Source: Pseudomonas sp. GD04019 (GTDB lineage: Bacteria > Pseudomonadota > Gammaproteobacteria > Pseudomonadales > Pseudomonadaceae). From it: a stretch of DNA of 64,000 nucleotides. Both the position numbers and the translations under genes were made by a program. Where the stretch lies: NCBI RefSeq assembly GCF_029837695.1, contig NZ_JAOEEA010000002.1, positions 124,001 through 188,000 on the forward strand, read 5' to 3'. Every line of letters begins with the position of its first letter. Position 1 is the first letter of the stretch. Positions 37,230 through 45,677 of this stretch are shown here, in pieces. Below the pieces are notes generated by a model. The model did no database searches and had not been told where the DNA came from. It saw nothing but the letters and a program-made list of their open reading frames with translations.

Positions 37230-37732
37230 GCCGCAAGCAGTTCCTCAACCCGGGCGGCCTGTACTTCGGCGGCGGCGAGCTGTGGGTGGAGACCCTGCTC
37301 GGGCCGTGCGTGGCCATCGCCCTGTGGTTCCCCGAGGCACGCAAGGGCGGCATGTGCCACTTCCAGCTGCCCGGCAAGCGCCAGGTGGTGGAGCATGCGC
37401 GCAACCTCGACGGCCGCTACGCCGGCGAGGCCTGGGTCTGGCTCAAGCAGCAGGCGCGGGTACACGCCCTGCGCCTGGAGGATGCCGAGGTCAAGCTGTT
37501 CGGCGGCGCGCGCAGCCTGACCAATCCGGTGTCGCGCGCCACCAGCGATATCGGCGGGCAGAACATCGCCTGCGTGGAAAACTTGATGAGCGAGGCCGGC
37601 ATGCGTGTGGTCGGCCGTGACCTGGGTGGCGAAGGCTGCCGCTTCGTACGCTTCGACCTGGCCACGGGCGAAGTCTGGGTGAGGCGTGGTGCGGCACTGA
37701 GCATCGACTCGCCCAAGGAGATGGTGCGATGA
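37226..37732 (+). CDS. cheD: Chemoreceptor glutamine deamidase CheD
   Basis: A 168-residue protein that deamidates receptor glutamines to glutamates. The catalytic pair is visible as Cys28 in [11 protein letters not shown] and His45 in [10 protein letters not shown], followed by [14 protein letters not shown]. Overlaps of 4 bases with cheR and cheB on either side show tight coupling; such linkage of cheR-cheD-cheB is common in accessory chemosensory clusters. Confidence 0.94.
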   Translation: MSRKQFLNPGGLYFGGGELWVETLLGPCVAIALWFPEARKGGMCHFQLPGKRQVVEHARNLDGRYAGEAWVWLKQQARVHALRLEDAEVKLFGGARSLTNPVSRATSDIGGQNIACVENLMSEAGMRVVGRDLGGEGCRFVRFDLATGEVWVRRGAALSIDSPKEMVR

Positions 37733-38793
37733 GTATCAAAGTGATGATCGTCGACGACTCCGCGGTGATGCGCGAGGTGATGCAGCAGCTGCTGGCCACC
37801 CACCGCGACATCGAGGTGATCGGTACGGCCATGGACCCGGTGCTGGCCCTGCAGAAGATGCAACGCGGGACGTGGCCGGATGTGATCCTGCTCGACGTGG
37901 AGATGCCGCGCATGGACGGCATCACCTTCCTGCGCCAGATCATGAGCACCCGGCCGACGCCGGTGGTGATCTGCTCGACGCTGACCGAGAAGGGCGCCGA
38001 TATCACCCTGCAGGCCCTTTCCGCCGGCGCCGTGGAGGTGATCCAGAAGCCCACGGCCGGGTTGCGCGACTTTCTGCATGACAGCGCCCAGGAGCTGGTT
38101 GGTGCCATCCGCACGGCCGCGCGGGCGCGGGTCAAGGCGGCCGCGCCGGTCACCCTCAAGCCTGAACAGAAGCTCAGCGCCGATGCCTTGCTCGATCTGC
38201 CCAGCAATGGCCTGCGCAACCAGCTGACCACCGAGAAGATCGTCCTGCTCGGCACTTCCACCGGCGGCACCCAGGCCCTGGAAGAAGTGCTCTGCCGACT
38301 GCCGGTAAACGCCCCGCCGATTGCGATTGTCCAACACATGCCGGAGAAGTTTACCCGCAGCTTCGCCGAACGCCTCGACTCGCTGTGTGCCGTCGAGGTG
38401 CGCGAGGCCCAGGACGGCGACCGCATGCTGCCCGGACGGGCGCTGATCGCCCCCGGCGGTCGCCACATGCTGATCCGCCGCAGCGGTGCGCAGTACGTGG
38501 TGGAGGTCAAGGACGGTCCGTTGGTCAGCCGCCATCGCCCCTCGGTGGACGTGCTGTTCCGCTCGGCCGCCGTGCACGCCGGGCGTAACGCCCTGGCGGT
38601 GATCATGACCGGCATGGGTGACGACGGCGCCCGCGGCCTCAAGGAACTGCACGAAGCCGGCGGGCGCACCTATGCTCAAGACGAAGAAAGCTGCGTGGTC
38701 TTCGGCATGCCGAAGGAGGCGATCAAGCTGGGTGGCGTCGATCAGATGGTTTCTCTGGATGAAATCCCCGCCGTGCTGCTGAGCTGGCGATGA
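37729..38793 (+). CDS. cheB: Protein-glutamate methylesterase CheB
   Basis: A 354-residue response regulator/esterase that demethylates MCPs when phosphorylated. Receiver domain with Asp9-Asp10 and Asp56 ([12 protein letters not shown]); then a linker and the esterase with Ser in [12 protein letters not shown], His in IVQHMPEKF and Asp in [10 protein letters not shown], the complete catalytic triad. It overlaps cheD by 4 bases and precedes the REC-EAL gene by 16. Confidence 0.96.
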   Translation: MSIKVMIVDDSAVMREVMQQLLATHRDIEVIGTAMDPVLALQKMQRGTWPDVILLDVEMPRMDGITFLRQIMSTRPTPVVICSTLTEKGADITLQALSAGAVEVIQKPTAGLRDFLHDSAQELVGAIRTAARARVKAAAPVTLKPEQKLSADALLDLPSNGLRNQLTTEKIVLLGTSTGGTQALEEVLCRLPVNAPPIAIVQHMPEKFTRSFAERLDSLCAVEVREAQDGDRMLPGRALIAPGGRHMLIRRSGAQYVVEVKDGPLVSRHRPSVDVLFRSAAVHAGRNALAVIMTGMGDDGARGLKELHEAGGRTYAQDEESCVVFGMPKEAIKLGGVDQMVSLDEIPAVLLSWR

Positions 38794-38809
38794 GTTGGAG
38801 TGAGAATTG

Positions 38810-40054
38810 ATGGTGCCGAACAGACTGCCCCAGCATCTGCTGGTGGTCGACGACAGCGAGGTGCAGCGCCAGTTCATGGTCGAGCTCTGTAGCGACATGG
38901 GCATCGACGATGTGTTGCAGGCGGTGGACGGCATCGATGCCATCGCCCAGCTGAAGACCAATTCGCAGATCGAGGCGATCATCCTCGACCTGGAAATGCC
39001 CGGCATGGACGGCGTGCAGGTGCTGCACGAGATGGCGCGCCTGAGCCTGGACCCGGCGGTGATAGTCGCCAGTGCCCGCGAGAGCGTGCTGCTCAACGTG
39101 GTCGAGAGCATGGGCAAGAGCCTCGGCCTGCGCCTGCTCGGCGTGCTGCAGAAGCCGCTGCTGCGCGAGCAGCTGATGGGCAGCCTGAGCCGCTTCTCCG
39201 CCGTGCAGCTGCGGGTGGAGAGCGACGAGCCCCAGGAGCAGGGCCCGTACCTGGACGAGCGCGATGTGCAGCGGGCATTGGAGAACCGCGAGTTCGTCGC
39301 CTACTTCCAGCCCAAGGTGACCCTGCGCGACGGCACCCTCAAGGGCGTCGAGGCGCTGATCCGCTGGCAGCACCCCGAGCACGGCCTGTTGCCGCCGGGG
39401 CGCTTCATCGAGCTGATCGAGCGCAGCCAGTTCATCTCCGAGATGACCCTGCAGATGCTCGACATGTCCCTGCACCACTGCCGCCAGTGGCACGACGCCG
39501 GATTGGCCCTGAGCTTCTCGCTGAACGTCTCGGCCCGCTCGCTGGCCGACTCGCGCCTGGCCGATGCGATCATCGACCGGGTCGCCGCCAGCGGCATCGC
39601 CCCGCGCCACGTGATCCTGGAGATCACCGAGAGCGCGATCATGACCGACCTCGGCACCACCCTCGGCACCCTGGCGCGCCTGCGTCTGAAGGGGTTCGGT
39701 CTGTCGGTGGACGACTACGGCACCGGCTTCTCCTGCATGCTGCAGCTGTCCCGCGTGCCCTGCTCGGAGCTCAAGGTCGACCGCGCCTTCGTCAACGGCG
39801 CGAGCCAGAGCCTGCACCTGCGCATCCTCCTGGAAAGCGCGCTGGATATCGCGCGCAAGCTCAACCTGGGCGTGGTCGCCGAAGGGGTGGAGACGCGCGA
39901 GGACTGGCAGCTGCTGCGCAGCCTGGGTTGCGGTGAGGCCCAGGGTTACTTCCTGGCCAAGCCCATGCCCGGCGAGGCGATGCTGCCCTGGTGGCGCTCC
40001 AACCGCGAGCGCATCGAGCTGCTCGGCAGCGCGGCTGGCCAGCCCACGCCCTGA
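38810..40054 (+). CDS. REC-EAL response regulator, c-di-GMP phosphodiesterase
   Basis: A 414-residue protein with an N-terminal receiver domain (Asp14-Asp15, phospho-acceptor Asp60 in IILDLEMPGMDG) and a C-terminal EAL domain from about residue 150. Catalytic motifs are kept: VEALIRW, NVSARSL, EITESAIM, DDYGTGFS and EGVET. It should hydrolyse c-di-GMP to pGpG, controlled by phosphorylation from the operon CheA. ATG 38810 follows TTGGAGTGAG. As last gene of the che operon it points to control of attachment or biofilm rather than the flagellar switch alone. Confidence 0.93.
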   Translation: MVPNRLPQHLLVVDDSEVQRQFMVELCSDMGIDDVLQAVDGIDAIAQLKTNSQIEAIILDLEMPGMDGVQVLHEMARLSLDPAVIVASARESVLLNVVESMGKSLGLRLLGVLQKPLLREQLMGSLSRFSAVQLRVESDEPQEQGPYLDERDVQRALENREFVAYFQPKVTLRDGTLKGVEALIRWQHPEHGLLPPGRFIELIERSQFISEMTLQMLDMSLHHCRQWHDAGLALSFSLNVSARSLADSRLADAIIDRVAASGIAPRHVILEITESAIMTDLGTTLGTLARLRLKGFGLSVDDYGTGFSCMLQLSRVPCSELKVDRAFVNGASQSLHLRILLESALDIARKLNLGVVAEGVETREDWQLLRSLGCGEAQGYFLAKPMPGEAMLPWWRSNRERIELLGSAAGQPTP

Positions 40055-40086
40055 GCCACTGCCCGCGCGCTGGTGCGGGCGCTGCG

Positions 40087-41877
40087 CTACTGATCCGACA
40101 GGGCGTCCAGCTGCTCGGCGCTTTCCCGTTCGCGACCCTCGCGCTTGTCCCGGTACATGCTGCGGTCGGCGTGGCTGAGCAGGCTCTCGACATCGCGCCC
40201 GTGCTGCGGGTACAGGGCCATGCCCACGGCCGCGCCCACCGTCACCTGGGTCGCGCCGGCGAAGCGCTCGATGCGCCGCAGTGGCCGGCGCAGGGCCTGC
40301 TCGATCTTCTCCGCGACGCGCTGGGCGATCGTCTCGTCGTCGACCCGCCACAGCACCATGACGAACTCGTCGCCGCCCAGGCGCGCCACCAGATCGCCCA
40401 GGCGCACGACGTCGCGCAGGCGCTCGGCCACCTCGATCAGCGTCAGGTCGCCGGCGTCGTGGCCATAGCTGTCGTTGATCGCCTTGAAGCGGTTGAGGTC
40501 GATGAACAGCAGGGCGAAGCCGGGCGTGCCCAATGCGCTGCGCTGGTGCCGGGCGATGGAGTATTCCAGCTGGCGCAGCAGGGCCGAGCGGCTGCATAAG
40601 CCGGTGAGGCGGTCGGTGCTCAGCTCCTCGTGCATGCTCTCCACGGCCCGCGCCAGCTGGCCGATCTCGTCGCGCCGATCGATGTCCAGCTGCATGCTCA
40701 GGCGGCCGTTGCCGATCTCGCTGGCGGCCTGGGACAGGCGGGTGATGTCGCGCACCACCCAGTTGCCGATGTAGATGCCCAGCAGCAAGGTCAGCGCCAC
40801 CGCCACGGCGGCGATCAGCGCCGTGCTCACGGCGTTGCCGCGCACGTCGCCCAGCAGGTCGCTGCGCGGTATCGCGGCCACGGTGATCCAGGCCAGGCCG
40901 GCCTCGTCGCGGATCCATTCGAAGGCCACGTGGAGGGTCTCGCCGCCGCTGGTCTCGACGTGGAAGCTATTGCCGTGCGGCGTGGAGCGGGCGGCCGGGT
41001 TCAGGTGGCGACGCAGCTCGGCATAGATGTCGCGGATCAGCGGGTCGGGATCGGCCTCGGCGTTCAGCCGCTGGGGGCCGATATGACGGTCGACGGTGAC
41101 GTTGGAGCCGCGCGAGGAGGCCACCAGCGAGCCGTCCGGCTCGATGATGAAGGCCAGGCCGTTCTGGCCCACGTCCAGGTTGCTGACGAAGGAGTTGAGC
41201 ATGCGCAGGAAGATGTCGGTGGCCACCACTCCCTCGAACTGGCCGTTGGCGGAGTGGGTGCTGCGGGCACGGGTGACCACCAGTTCCTCGGTCACATAGT
41301 CGATGTAGACCTTGGTCCAGGTGTGCGCGCTGGTCTGCAGGCCGGCCTGGTACCAGGGGCGCTGGCGCGGGTCGAACAGGGTGTCCTCGAGGCGGATTAG
41401 CTCCGGCTCGCCGCCCAGGCGCGACAGGTGATAGATGCTGCGCGGCTCGGTGGGGCTCAGGCGGATGCGCAGCTCGGCCTCGTGGGGCGATCGGCGCATT
41501 AGGCCGAAGGTCTGGCCGAAGCGGTTGCCGTAGTAGACGTAGAAGTTCGGATCGGGATGCAGCGAGGTGGCGACCCACAGCCGCTCGGTCAGTGCCTGGT
41601 GCTGGCCGCGCAGATCGCTCGGGGTGGGCATGTCGCTGGGAAAGGCCGCCTCCAGCACGGCGGCCGAGCCGCTCAGATGGTGGTCCACCACCTGGCCGAT
41701 GCTCTGCACGGTGCGCTGCAGCAGGCGGCTGGCCACGCCTTCCACCGCCCGGCTGCCGGACTGATAGGACAGCAGGCCGATCACCAGGGCCAGGCTCAGC
41801 ACCAGCAGGATGTACGGCAGCAGCAGGATGCGGCGCAGCGAAGGCGACTGGCGCAGCAGGGCGGTCAGGCTGAGCAT
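40087..41877 (-). CDS. dCache-HAMP-GGDEF diguanylate cyclase
   Basis: A 596-residue membrane enzyme. TM1 about 17-39, a periplasmic dCache-type sensor (40-335, with FDPRQRPWYQAG and FEGVVATDIFL), TM2 about 345-370, HAMP, then GGDEF from about 420. The active site is RLGGDEF and an inhibitory I-site RLGD sits five residues before it, so it should be an active, product-inhibited cyclase. It is convergent with the REC-EAL gene (32 bases between stops), pairing synthesis and breakdown of c-di-GMP. The ribosome binding site before ATG 41877 is weak. Confidence 0.94.
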   Translation of the reverse strand: MLSLTALLRQSPSLRRILLLPYILLVLSLALVIGLLSYQSGSRAVEGVASRLLQRTVQSIGQVVDHHLSGSAAVLEAAFPSDMPTPSDLRGQHQALTERLWVATSLHPDPNFYVYYGNRFGQTFGLMRRSPHEAELRIRLSPTEPRSIYHLSRLGGEPELIRLEDTLFDPRQRPWYQAGLQTSAHTWTKVYIDYVTEELVVTRARSTHSANGQFEGVVATDIFLRMLNSFVSNLDVGQNGLAFIIEPDGSLVASSRGSNVTVDRHIGPQRLNAEADPDPLIRDIYAELRRHLNPAARSTPHGNSFHVETSGGETLHVAFEWIRDEAGLAWITVAAIPRSDLLGDVRGNAVSTALIAAVAVALTLLLGIYIGNWVVRDITRLSQAASEIGNGRLSMQLDIDRRDEIGQLARAVESMHEELSTDRLTGLCSRSALLRQLEYSIARHQRSALGTPGFALLFIDLNRFKAINDSYGHDAGDLTLIEVAERLRDVVRLGDLVARLGGDEFVMVLWRVDDETIAQRVAEKIEQALRRPLRRIERFAGATQVTVGAAVGMALYPQHGRDVESLLSHADRSMYRDKREGRERESAEQLDALSDQ

Positions 41878-41988
41878 GCGGATTTCTGTCTTGGCGTGGC
41901 CGCGTCGTCGCCAGGGCGGGCGGGGCCTGGTTGTAATTTGTACACCGGCATCCTACGCGGCCCCCGGTGCCACCTGAATGATGGGAAC

Positions 41989-42009
41989 TACCTAGATAGA
42001 CGCTAGGTA
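41989..42009. promoter_or_regulatory. TACCTAG-N7-CTAGGTA inverted repeat between cyclase and globin
   Basis: Perfect 7-bp arms at 41989-41995 and 42003-42009 within the 221-base divergent region. They use the same ACCTA/TAGGT half-site as the repeats at 24885 and 25842, but in opposite orientation. Possibly a site for the same regulator, acting on the cyclase, the globin or both. Confidence 0.45.
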
Positions 42010-42098
42010 ATTTGCACTAGTCGGATGGACCGTCCGCGGCCCGGGGGACTGCCCGCCGTGCGGCGTACAATGCCCACTTTTCTCCGAGGATGCGCGGG

Positions 42099-42515
42099 AT
42101 GAACCAGACCTACGGCGTCGGCGACGCCTCCTACCAGGCGGCCGGTGGTATCAACGGCCTGCGCCGGCTGGTCGATGACTTCTACCGCTGCATGGACGAG
42201 CTGCCGCAGGCCGCTGAGGTGCGTGCCATGCACCCGCAGAACCTGGACGCGGCGCGCGACAAGCTGGCCTGCTTTCTCAGCGGCTGGCTCGGCGGCCCCA
42301 AGCTGTTCGGCGAGAAGTACGGGCCCATCGCCATTCCCAGCTTCCATGCCCAGTGGCCGATCGGCGAGGAGCAGGCCGAGGCCTGGCTGACCTGCATGGC
42401 TCGCGCCATCGAGCGGCAGAACTATGCTCCCGAATTTGCCGAGTACCTGCTGACCCAGCTGCGCGTGCCGGCCCGGCGCATTGTCCAGGCCAGTGGTGCG
42501 CGGCATTCCGGGTAA
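42099..42515 (+). CDS. Group II truncated haemoglobin-like protein
   Basis: A 138-residue globin. GGINGLRRLVDDFYRCMDE, FLSGWLGGPKLFGEKYG and FHAQWPIGEEQAEAWLTCM follow the trHbII pattern; the His in SFHAQW fits the proximal haem ligand and the Trp after the Gly is typical of group II. Likely binds O2 or NO in the cytoplasm. GAGG precedes ATG 42099; ATG 42090 is an alternative. Divergent from the diguanylate cyclase. Confidence 0.85.
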   Translation: MNQTYGVGDASYQAAGGINGLRRLVDDFYRCMDELPQAAEVRAMHPQNLDAARDKLACFLSGWLGGPKLFGEKYGPIAIPSFHAQWPIGEEQAEAWLTCMARAIERQNYAPEFAEYLLTQLRVPARRIVQASGARHSG

Positions 42516-42616
42516 CCCGCGCCATCGGCAGCGCGCATAGCCTCTATCGAGAGCAGCGATTTCCGCCTGAACGTGCGCCCGCCTAGAGTGGTCACACGTT
42601 CAGAGGAGATCAGCAG

Positions 42617-42799
42617 ATGCCCCGCATCGACATCATGTCCATGGTCGGCAGCGCCGTTCCGGCGCCCCTACGCAGCAGTGGCCACCTGGCCTGCTGGTAC
42701 GTGGTGGTCGATGGCGAACAGCATCTCGGCCCCTATGTGTCGCCCGACCTGGCCCGTGACGCCAAGCGTCGTGTCGAGCGCCGACTGCAGCTGCACTGA
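42617..42799 (+). CDS. Small conserved hypothetical protein
   Basis: A 60-residue protein (MPRIDIMSMVGSAVPAPLRS) with LACWYVVVDGEQHLGPYVSP in the middle and a basic, helical C-terminus. AGAGGAGATC lies before the ATG and a terminator follows, so it is a credible gene. The family is not recognised. Confidence 0.6.
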   Translation: MPRIDIMSMVGSAVPAPLRSSGHLACWYVVVDGEQHLGPYVSPDLARDAKRRVERRLQLH

Positions 42800-42870
42800 T
42801 CCCCTGACAGCGAATGCTCCAGCGCCGACAAGGCGCTTTAGGCAGCCCCGGCTGCCCGTTTATTCCCCTT

Positions 42871-42897
42871 GCCCGCCCCGCTCCGGCGGGCTCTTTT
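42871..42897 (+). terminator. Rho-independent terminator
   Basis: GCCCGCC / GGCGGGC with loop CCGCTCC followed by TCTTTTT. It ends the small gene at 42617-42799 and overlaps the 3' side of the convergent protease gene. A GGCAGCC / GGCTGCC palindrome lies just upstream at 42841-42856. Confidence 0.85.
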
Positions 42898-42907
42898 TAG
42901 TCTGCGC

Positions 42908-44653
42908 TCAGCGCACCCGCTCGCGGCTCTGCACCGCCAGGTCCAGGGCCTTCTGCATGTCCAGGCGCGCGGAGCGGCCCACGTCCTTGTCGTCCAGCTG
43001 GTAGTTGCGCTCGGACGGCAGAATCGGCGCGGTCAGGTCCTCGGCGTCCATCGGTTCGAAGTCGTAATCGCCACCGATGGTCATGGCGCTGCGCCGCAGC
43101 AGCATGCGCAGCTGGTCCGGCTGCAACTCGGGGTTGATCGACAGCATGGTCGCCACCACGCCGGCCACCATCGGCGTGGCGTAGGAAGTACCGCAATGCA
43201 CGTCGCCACGCTCCCCATCGCGCAGGGTCGAGGCACGGGTGCAGGCCGAGGCGGTGATGTCCACACGCATGTCGATGTTCGACGAGCTGCGCTTGATCAC
43301 GTAGTCGGGGTCGTCCACCGCCACGTCCTTTTTCTGGCTGCGCTGGTGGCCGCCGACCACCAGCAACTGGTCGGTGATGAAGGAGGAGGGCAGACGGTAC
43401 TCGTCGGTACCGGAGAAGGCCGCGCCGTTGCCGGCCGAGTTGATCACTACGACGTCCGGGTGCTCGCGGCGCAGCCACAGGAAGAACTCTTCCAGCAGCT
43501 CCTCGTAACCACTCATGGCCAGGCCCGAACGGACCAGCGAATCGACCTCGTCGCCCTTGAGGTTCTTCGCCCCGACCCGGTGGATGCCCCAGCTCCAGTT
43601 GAGCACTCGCGCGCCGTCCTCGACCAGGTTGACCGAGGCGGCCACGTTGGCGGTGATGCCGGCATCGGAGTTGCGCTCGACGATGACCTCGAAGCCCGGC
43701 CCGGCATCGTCCAGGGCGCGCAGGAAGCCGCTGTTGCCGCCGCGCGCGGGATGGGCGGCGAGGATGCCGGCTACCGTGCTGCCGTGGTTGTCCGGCTGGT
43801 CCGCGTCGCGAGCGTATAGGCAGGTGCGCTTGTCTGGCTGGCAGCCGCCGAGCTGGTCGGCGAAGTCCGCCGCGTCGAAGTCGATGTTGCGTTCGATCAC
43901 ACCGATGCGCACCGGTTTGGTCGCGACCGGCGCCTGCTTGGCGGGGATGCGCCGGCGGTAGTAATTCACCGCGTCGGCGAAGCGGTTGGCCGCCCACTCG
44001 TCGTCACTTGGTTGTTCCGGCACCTTGTTGCGCTCGCTTTCCTCGCCTTTCTCCGGGGCCGATTCCTCGACTATTACCGCGTCCACGCTGGCCTCGCTGC
44101 CCAGGCGCAGGATCAGCGCATCGCGCTGGATCAGGTCCTTGGCCGGCAGGCGCAGCTGGTAGACATTCAGCGGCGGGATGCCACCGACCACCTGGGCGCC
44201 GTAGCGCTGGGCCAGGCGCTCGGCTTCCTCGCGGCCGTCGTGCTTCTCCTCGATCAGCAGGCTGACCAGGTCCAGGTAAGTGGTCAGGCCGTCCATATTC
44301 TTCGCCACTTCATCCGGACCGGCCGCCACCACCTGGCTTCTGCCGCGTGACAACCACACCGGGTTGCTGCGCCGTTCGCCCTGCTGCAGCCACAGCGGGG
44401 CGCTGGGGCCTTTGGGCAGGTCCAGGCGCAGGGTCGGGCCGTCACGCTGGACCCGCTCGGCTGCCAGCGGTGTGTCGCCCAGCTGCACGCGCAGCTCGCC
44501 TTCGGCCAGCCCGCGCGTGCGCAGGCAATACTGGCTGGCGTCCTGCTGCAGCAGATCGCCGCAGCGTTGCAGCTGGGTAATGCGCAGCGGCTCTGCGGCA
44601 TGCAGCAGCGGGGCGGCGGACAACAGGGCGAGCAGGGTGGCGCGGGCGAACAC
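42908..44653 (-). CDS. Secreted S8-family (subtilisin-like) serine protease
   Basis: A 581-residue exported protein. GTG 44653 is chosen because GGAGATCACC precedes it and a signal peptide follows (VFARATLLALLSAAPLLHA). The peptidase domain (about 240-530) has the His motif DNHGSTVAGIL, the Asn motif INSAGNG and the Ser motif GTSYATPMVAG. At the position of the catalytic Asp (family VIDTGID) it reads VIERNIDF, so Glu replaces Asp. An N-terminal region of about 200 residues precedes it. It may be an active but altered protease, or a specialised relative. Confidence 0.87.
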   Translation of the reverse strand: MFARATLLALLSAAPLLHAAEPLRITQLQRCGDLLQQDASQYCLRTRGLAEGELRVQLGDTPLAAERVQRDGPTLRLDLPKGPSAPLWLQQGERRSNPVWLSRGRSQVVAAGPDEVAKNMDGLTTYLDLVSLLIEEKHDGREEAERLAQRYGAQVVGGIPPLNVYQLRLPAKDLIQRDALILRLGSEASVDAVIVEESAPEKGEESERNKVPEQPSDDEWAANRFADAVNYYRRRIPAKQAPVATKPVRIGVIERNIDFDAADFADQLGGCQPDKRTCLYARDADQPDNHGSTVAGILAAHPARGGNSGFLRALDDAGPGFEVIVERNSDAGITANVAASVNLVEDGARVLNWSWGIHRVGAKNLKGDEVDSLVRSGLAMSGYEELLEEFFLWLRREHPDVVVINSAGNGAAFSGTDEYRLPSSFITDQLLVVGGHQRSQKKDVAVDDPDYVIKRSSSNIDMRVDITASACTRASTLRDGERGDVHCGTSYATPMVAGVVATMLSINPELQPDQLRMLLRRSAMTIGGDYDFEPMDAEDLTAPILPSERNYQLDDKDVGRSARLDMQKALDLAVQSRERVR

Positions 44654-44792
44654 GGTGGTGATCTCCGAGTGGCTGTCTGGCACTAGACCCGCGCTGCGTC
44701 TGTCGCGTTCATCCCCTGTCACAGCGCGCAAGAACGATCAAGCGCCGGGCATACTGGCCGCCGATACTGCCGGCGCAACGTGAGGAGCGAGC

Positions 44793-45626
44793 ATGGACCC
44801 CATCGGCAAGGCCCTCTGGCTGATCGAGACCGATCTCGACGGACGCCTGGATCTGCAGGACATCGCCGACGCCTGCGGCTTGTCGCGTTTCGCCATGGCG
44901 CGGGCCTTCGTGCTCGCTACCGGCTGGCCGGTGATGCGCTACGCCCGCGCGCGGCGGCTGAGCCGGGCGGCGCGGCGGCTGGCCGAGGGCGCCCAGGACA
45001 TTCTCGGCCTGGCCCTGGAGGCGGGCTATGGCTCCCACGAGGCATTCACCCGCGCGTTCCGCGAGCAGTTCGGCATCACGCCGGAAGCGCTGCGGGCGAG
45101 CGGCCAACTGGATGGCATCGAACTGAGGGAGGCCATGCGCATGCAACCCACCAGCACTTATCCACTCGCCGAGCCGCGCTTCGAACACGGCGAGGAGCTG
45201 CTGATCGCCGGGCTTGGCGAGCGCTTCAGCGTCGACAAGTCCCAAGGCATCAGCGCGCTGTGGCAACGCTTCGTGCCCTATATCGGCCAGGTGCCGGGCC
45301 AGCAGGGCTGGGAGACCTTCGGCCTGTGCTGCAACCCGGACGAGGACGGCAGCTTCGAGTACATCGCCGGGGTGCGGGTCAGCCGCAGCGACGAGCTGCC
45401 ACCAGGCTTCACCCACCAGCGCCTGCCCGCGCGGCGCTACGCGGTGTTCCGCCACGCGGGGCATATCTCCAGCATCCACGAGACCTTCGCCGCAATCTTC
45501 CAACGCTGGCTGCCGGCCTCCGGGCTGCAGGCCGCGGATGCGCCGGAGTTCGAGCGCTACAGCGCCGATTTCGACCCCATGGCCGGCAAGGGGCACGTGG
45601 ATATCTGGGTGCCGCTGCGCGACTGA
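44793..45626 (+). CDS. AraC-family regulator with GyrI-like effector domain
   Basis: A 277-residue regulator. Two helix-turn-helix motifs occupy residues 1-105 (LQDIADACGLSRFAMARAF and ALEAGYGSHEAFTRAF), followed by a GyrI/SbmC-like domain (about 125-277) that binds small molecules, the Rob arrangement. GAGGAG precedes the ATG. It lies divergent to the protease gene and 51 bases upstream of a binding-protein gene, either of which it may control; no operator is recognised. Confidence 0.92.
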   Translation: MDPIGKALWLIETDLDGRLDLQDIADACGLSRFAMARAFVLATGWPVMRYARARRLSRAARRLAEGAQDILGLALEAGYGSHEAFTRAFREQFGITPEALRASGQLDGIELREAMRMQPTSTYPLAEPRFEHGEELLIAGLGERFSVDKSQGISALWQRFVPYIGQVPGQQGWETFGLCCNPDEDGSFEYIAGVRVSRSDELPPGFTHQRLPARRYAVFRHAGHISSIHETFAAIFQRWLPASGLQAADAPEFERYSADFDPMAGKGHVDIWVPLRD

Positions 45627-45646
45627 TCGGGGCGAGCCGGCCTACA

Positions 45647-45677
45647 CTGCAGACATTGCTGATGACGATGTCTGCAG
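45647..45677 (+). promoter_or_regulatory. Inverted repeat abutting a start codon
   Basis: CTGCAGACAT (45647-45656) and ATGTCTGCAG (45668-45677) are perfect 10-bp arms around an 11-base loop. The right arm ends on the base before the ATG at 45678, and no Shine-Dalgarno sequence is visible. It may be an operator or an RNA hairpin controlling translation. Confidence 0.55.
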
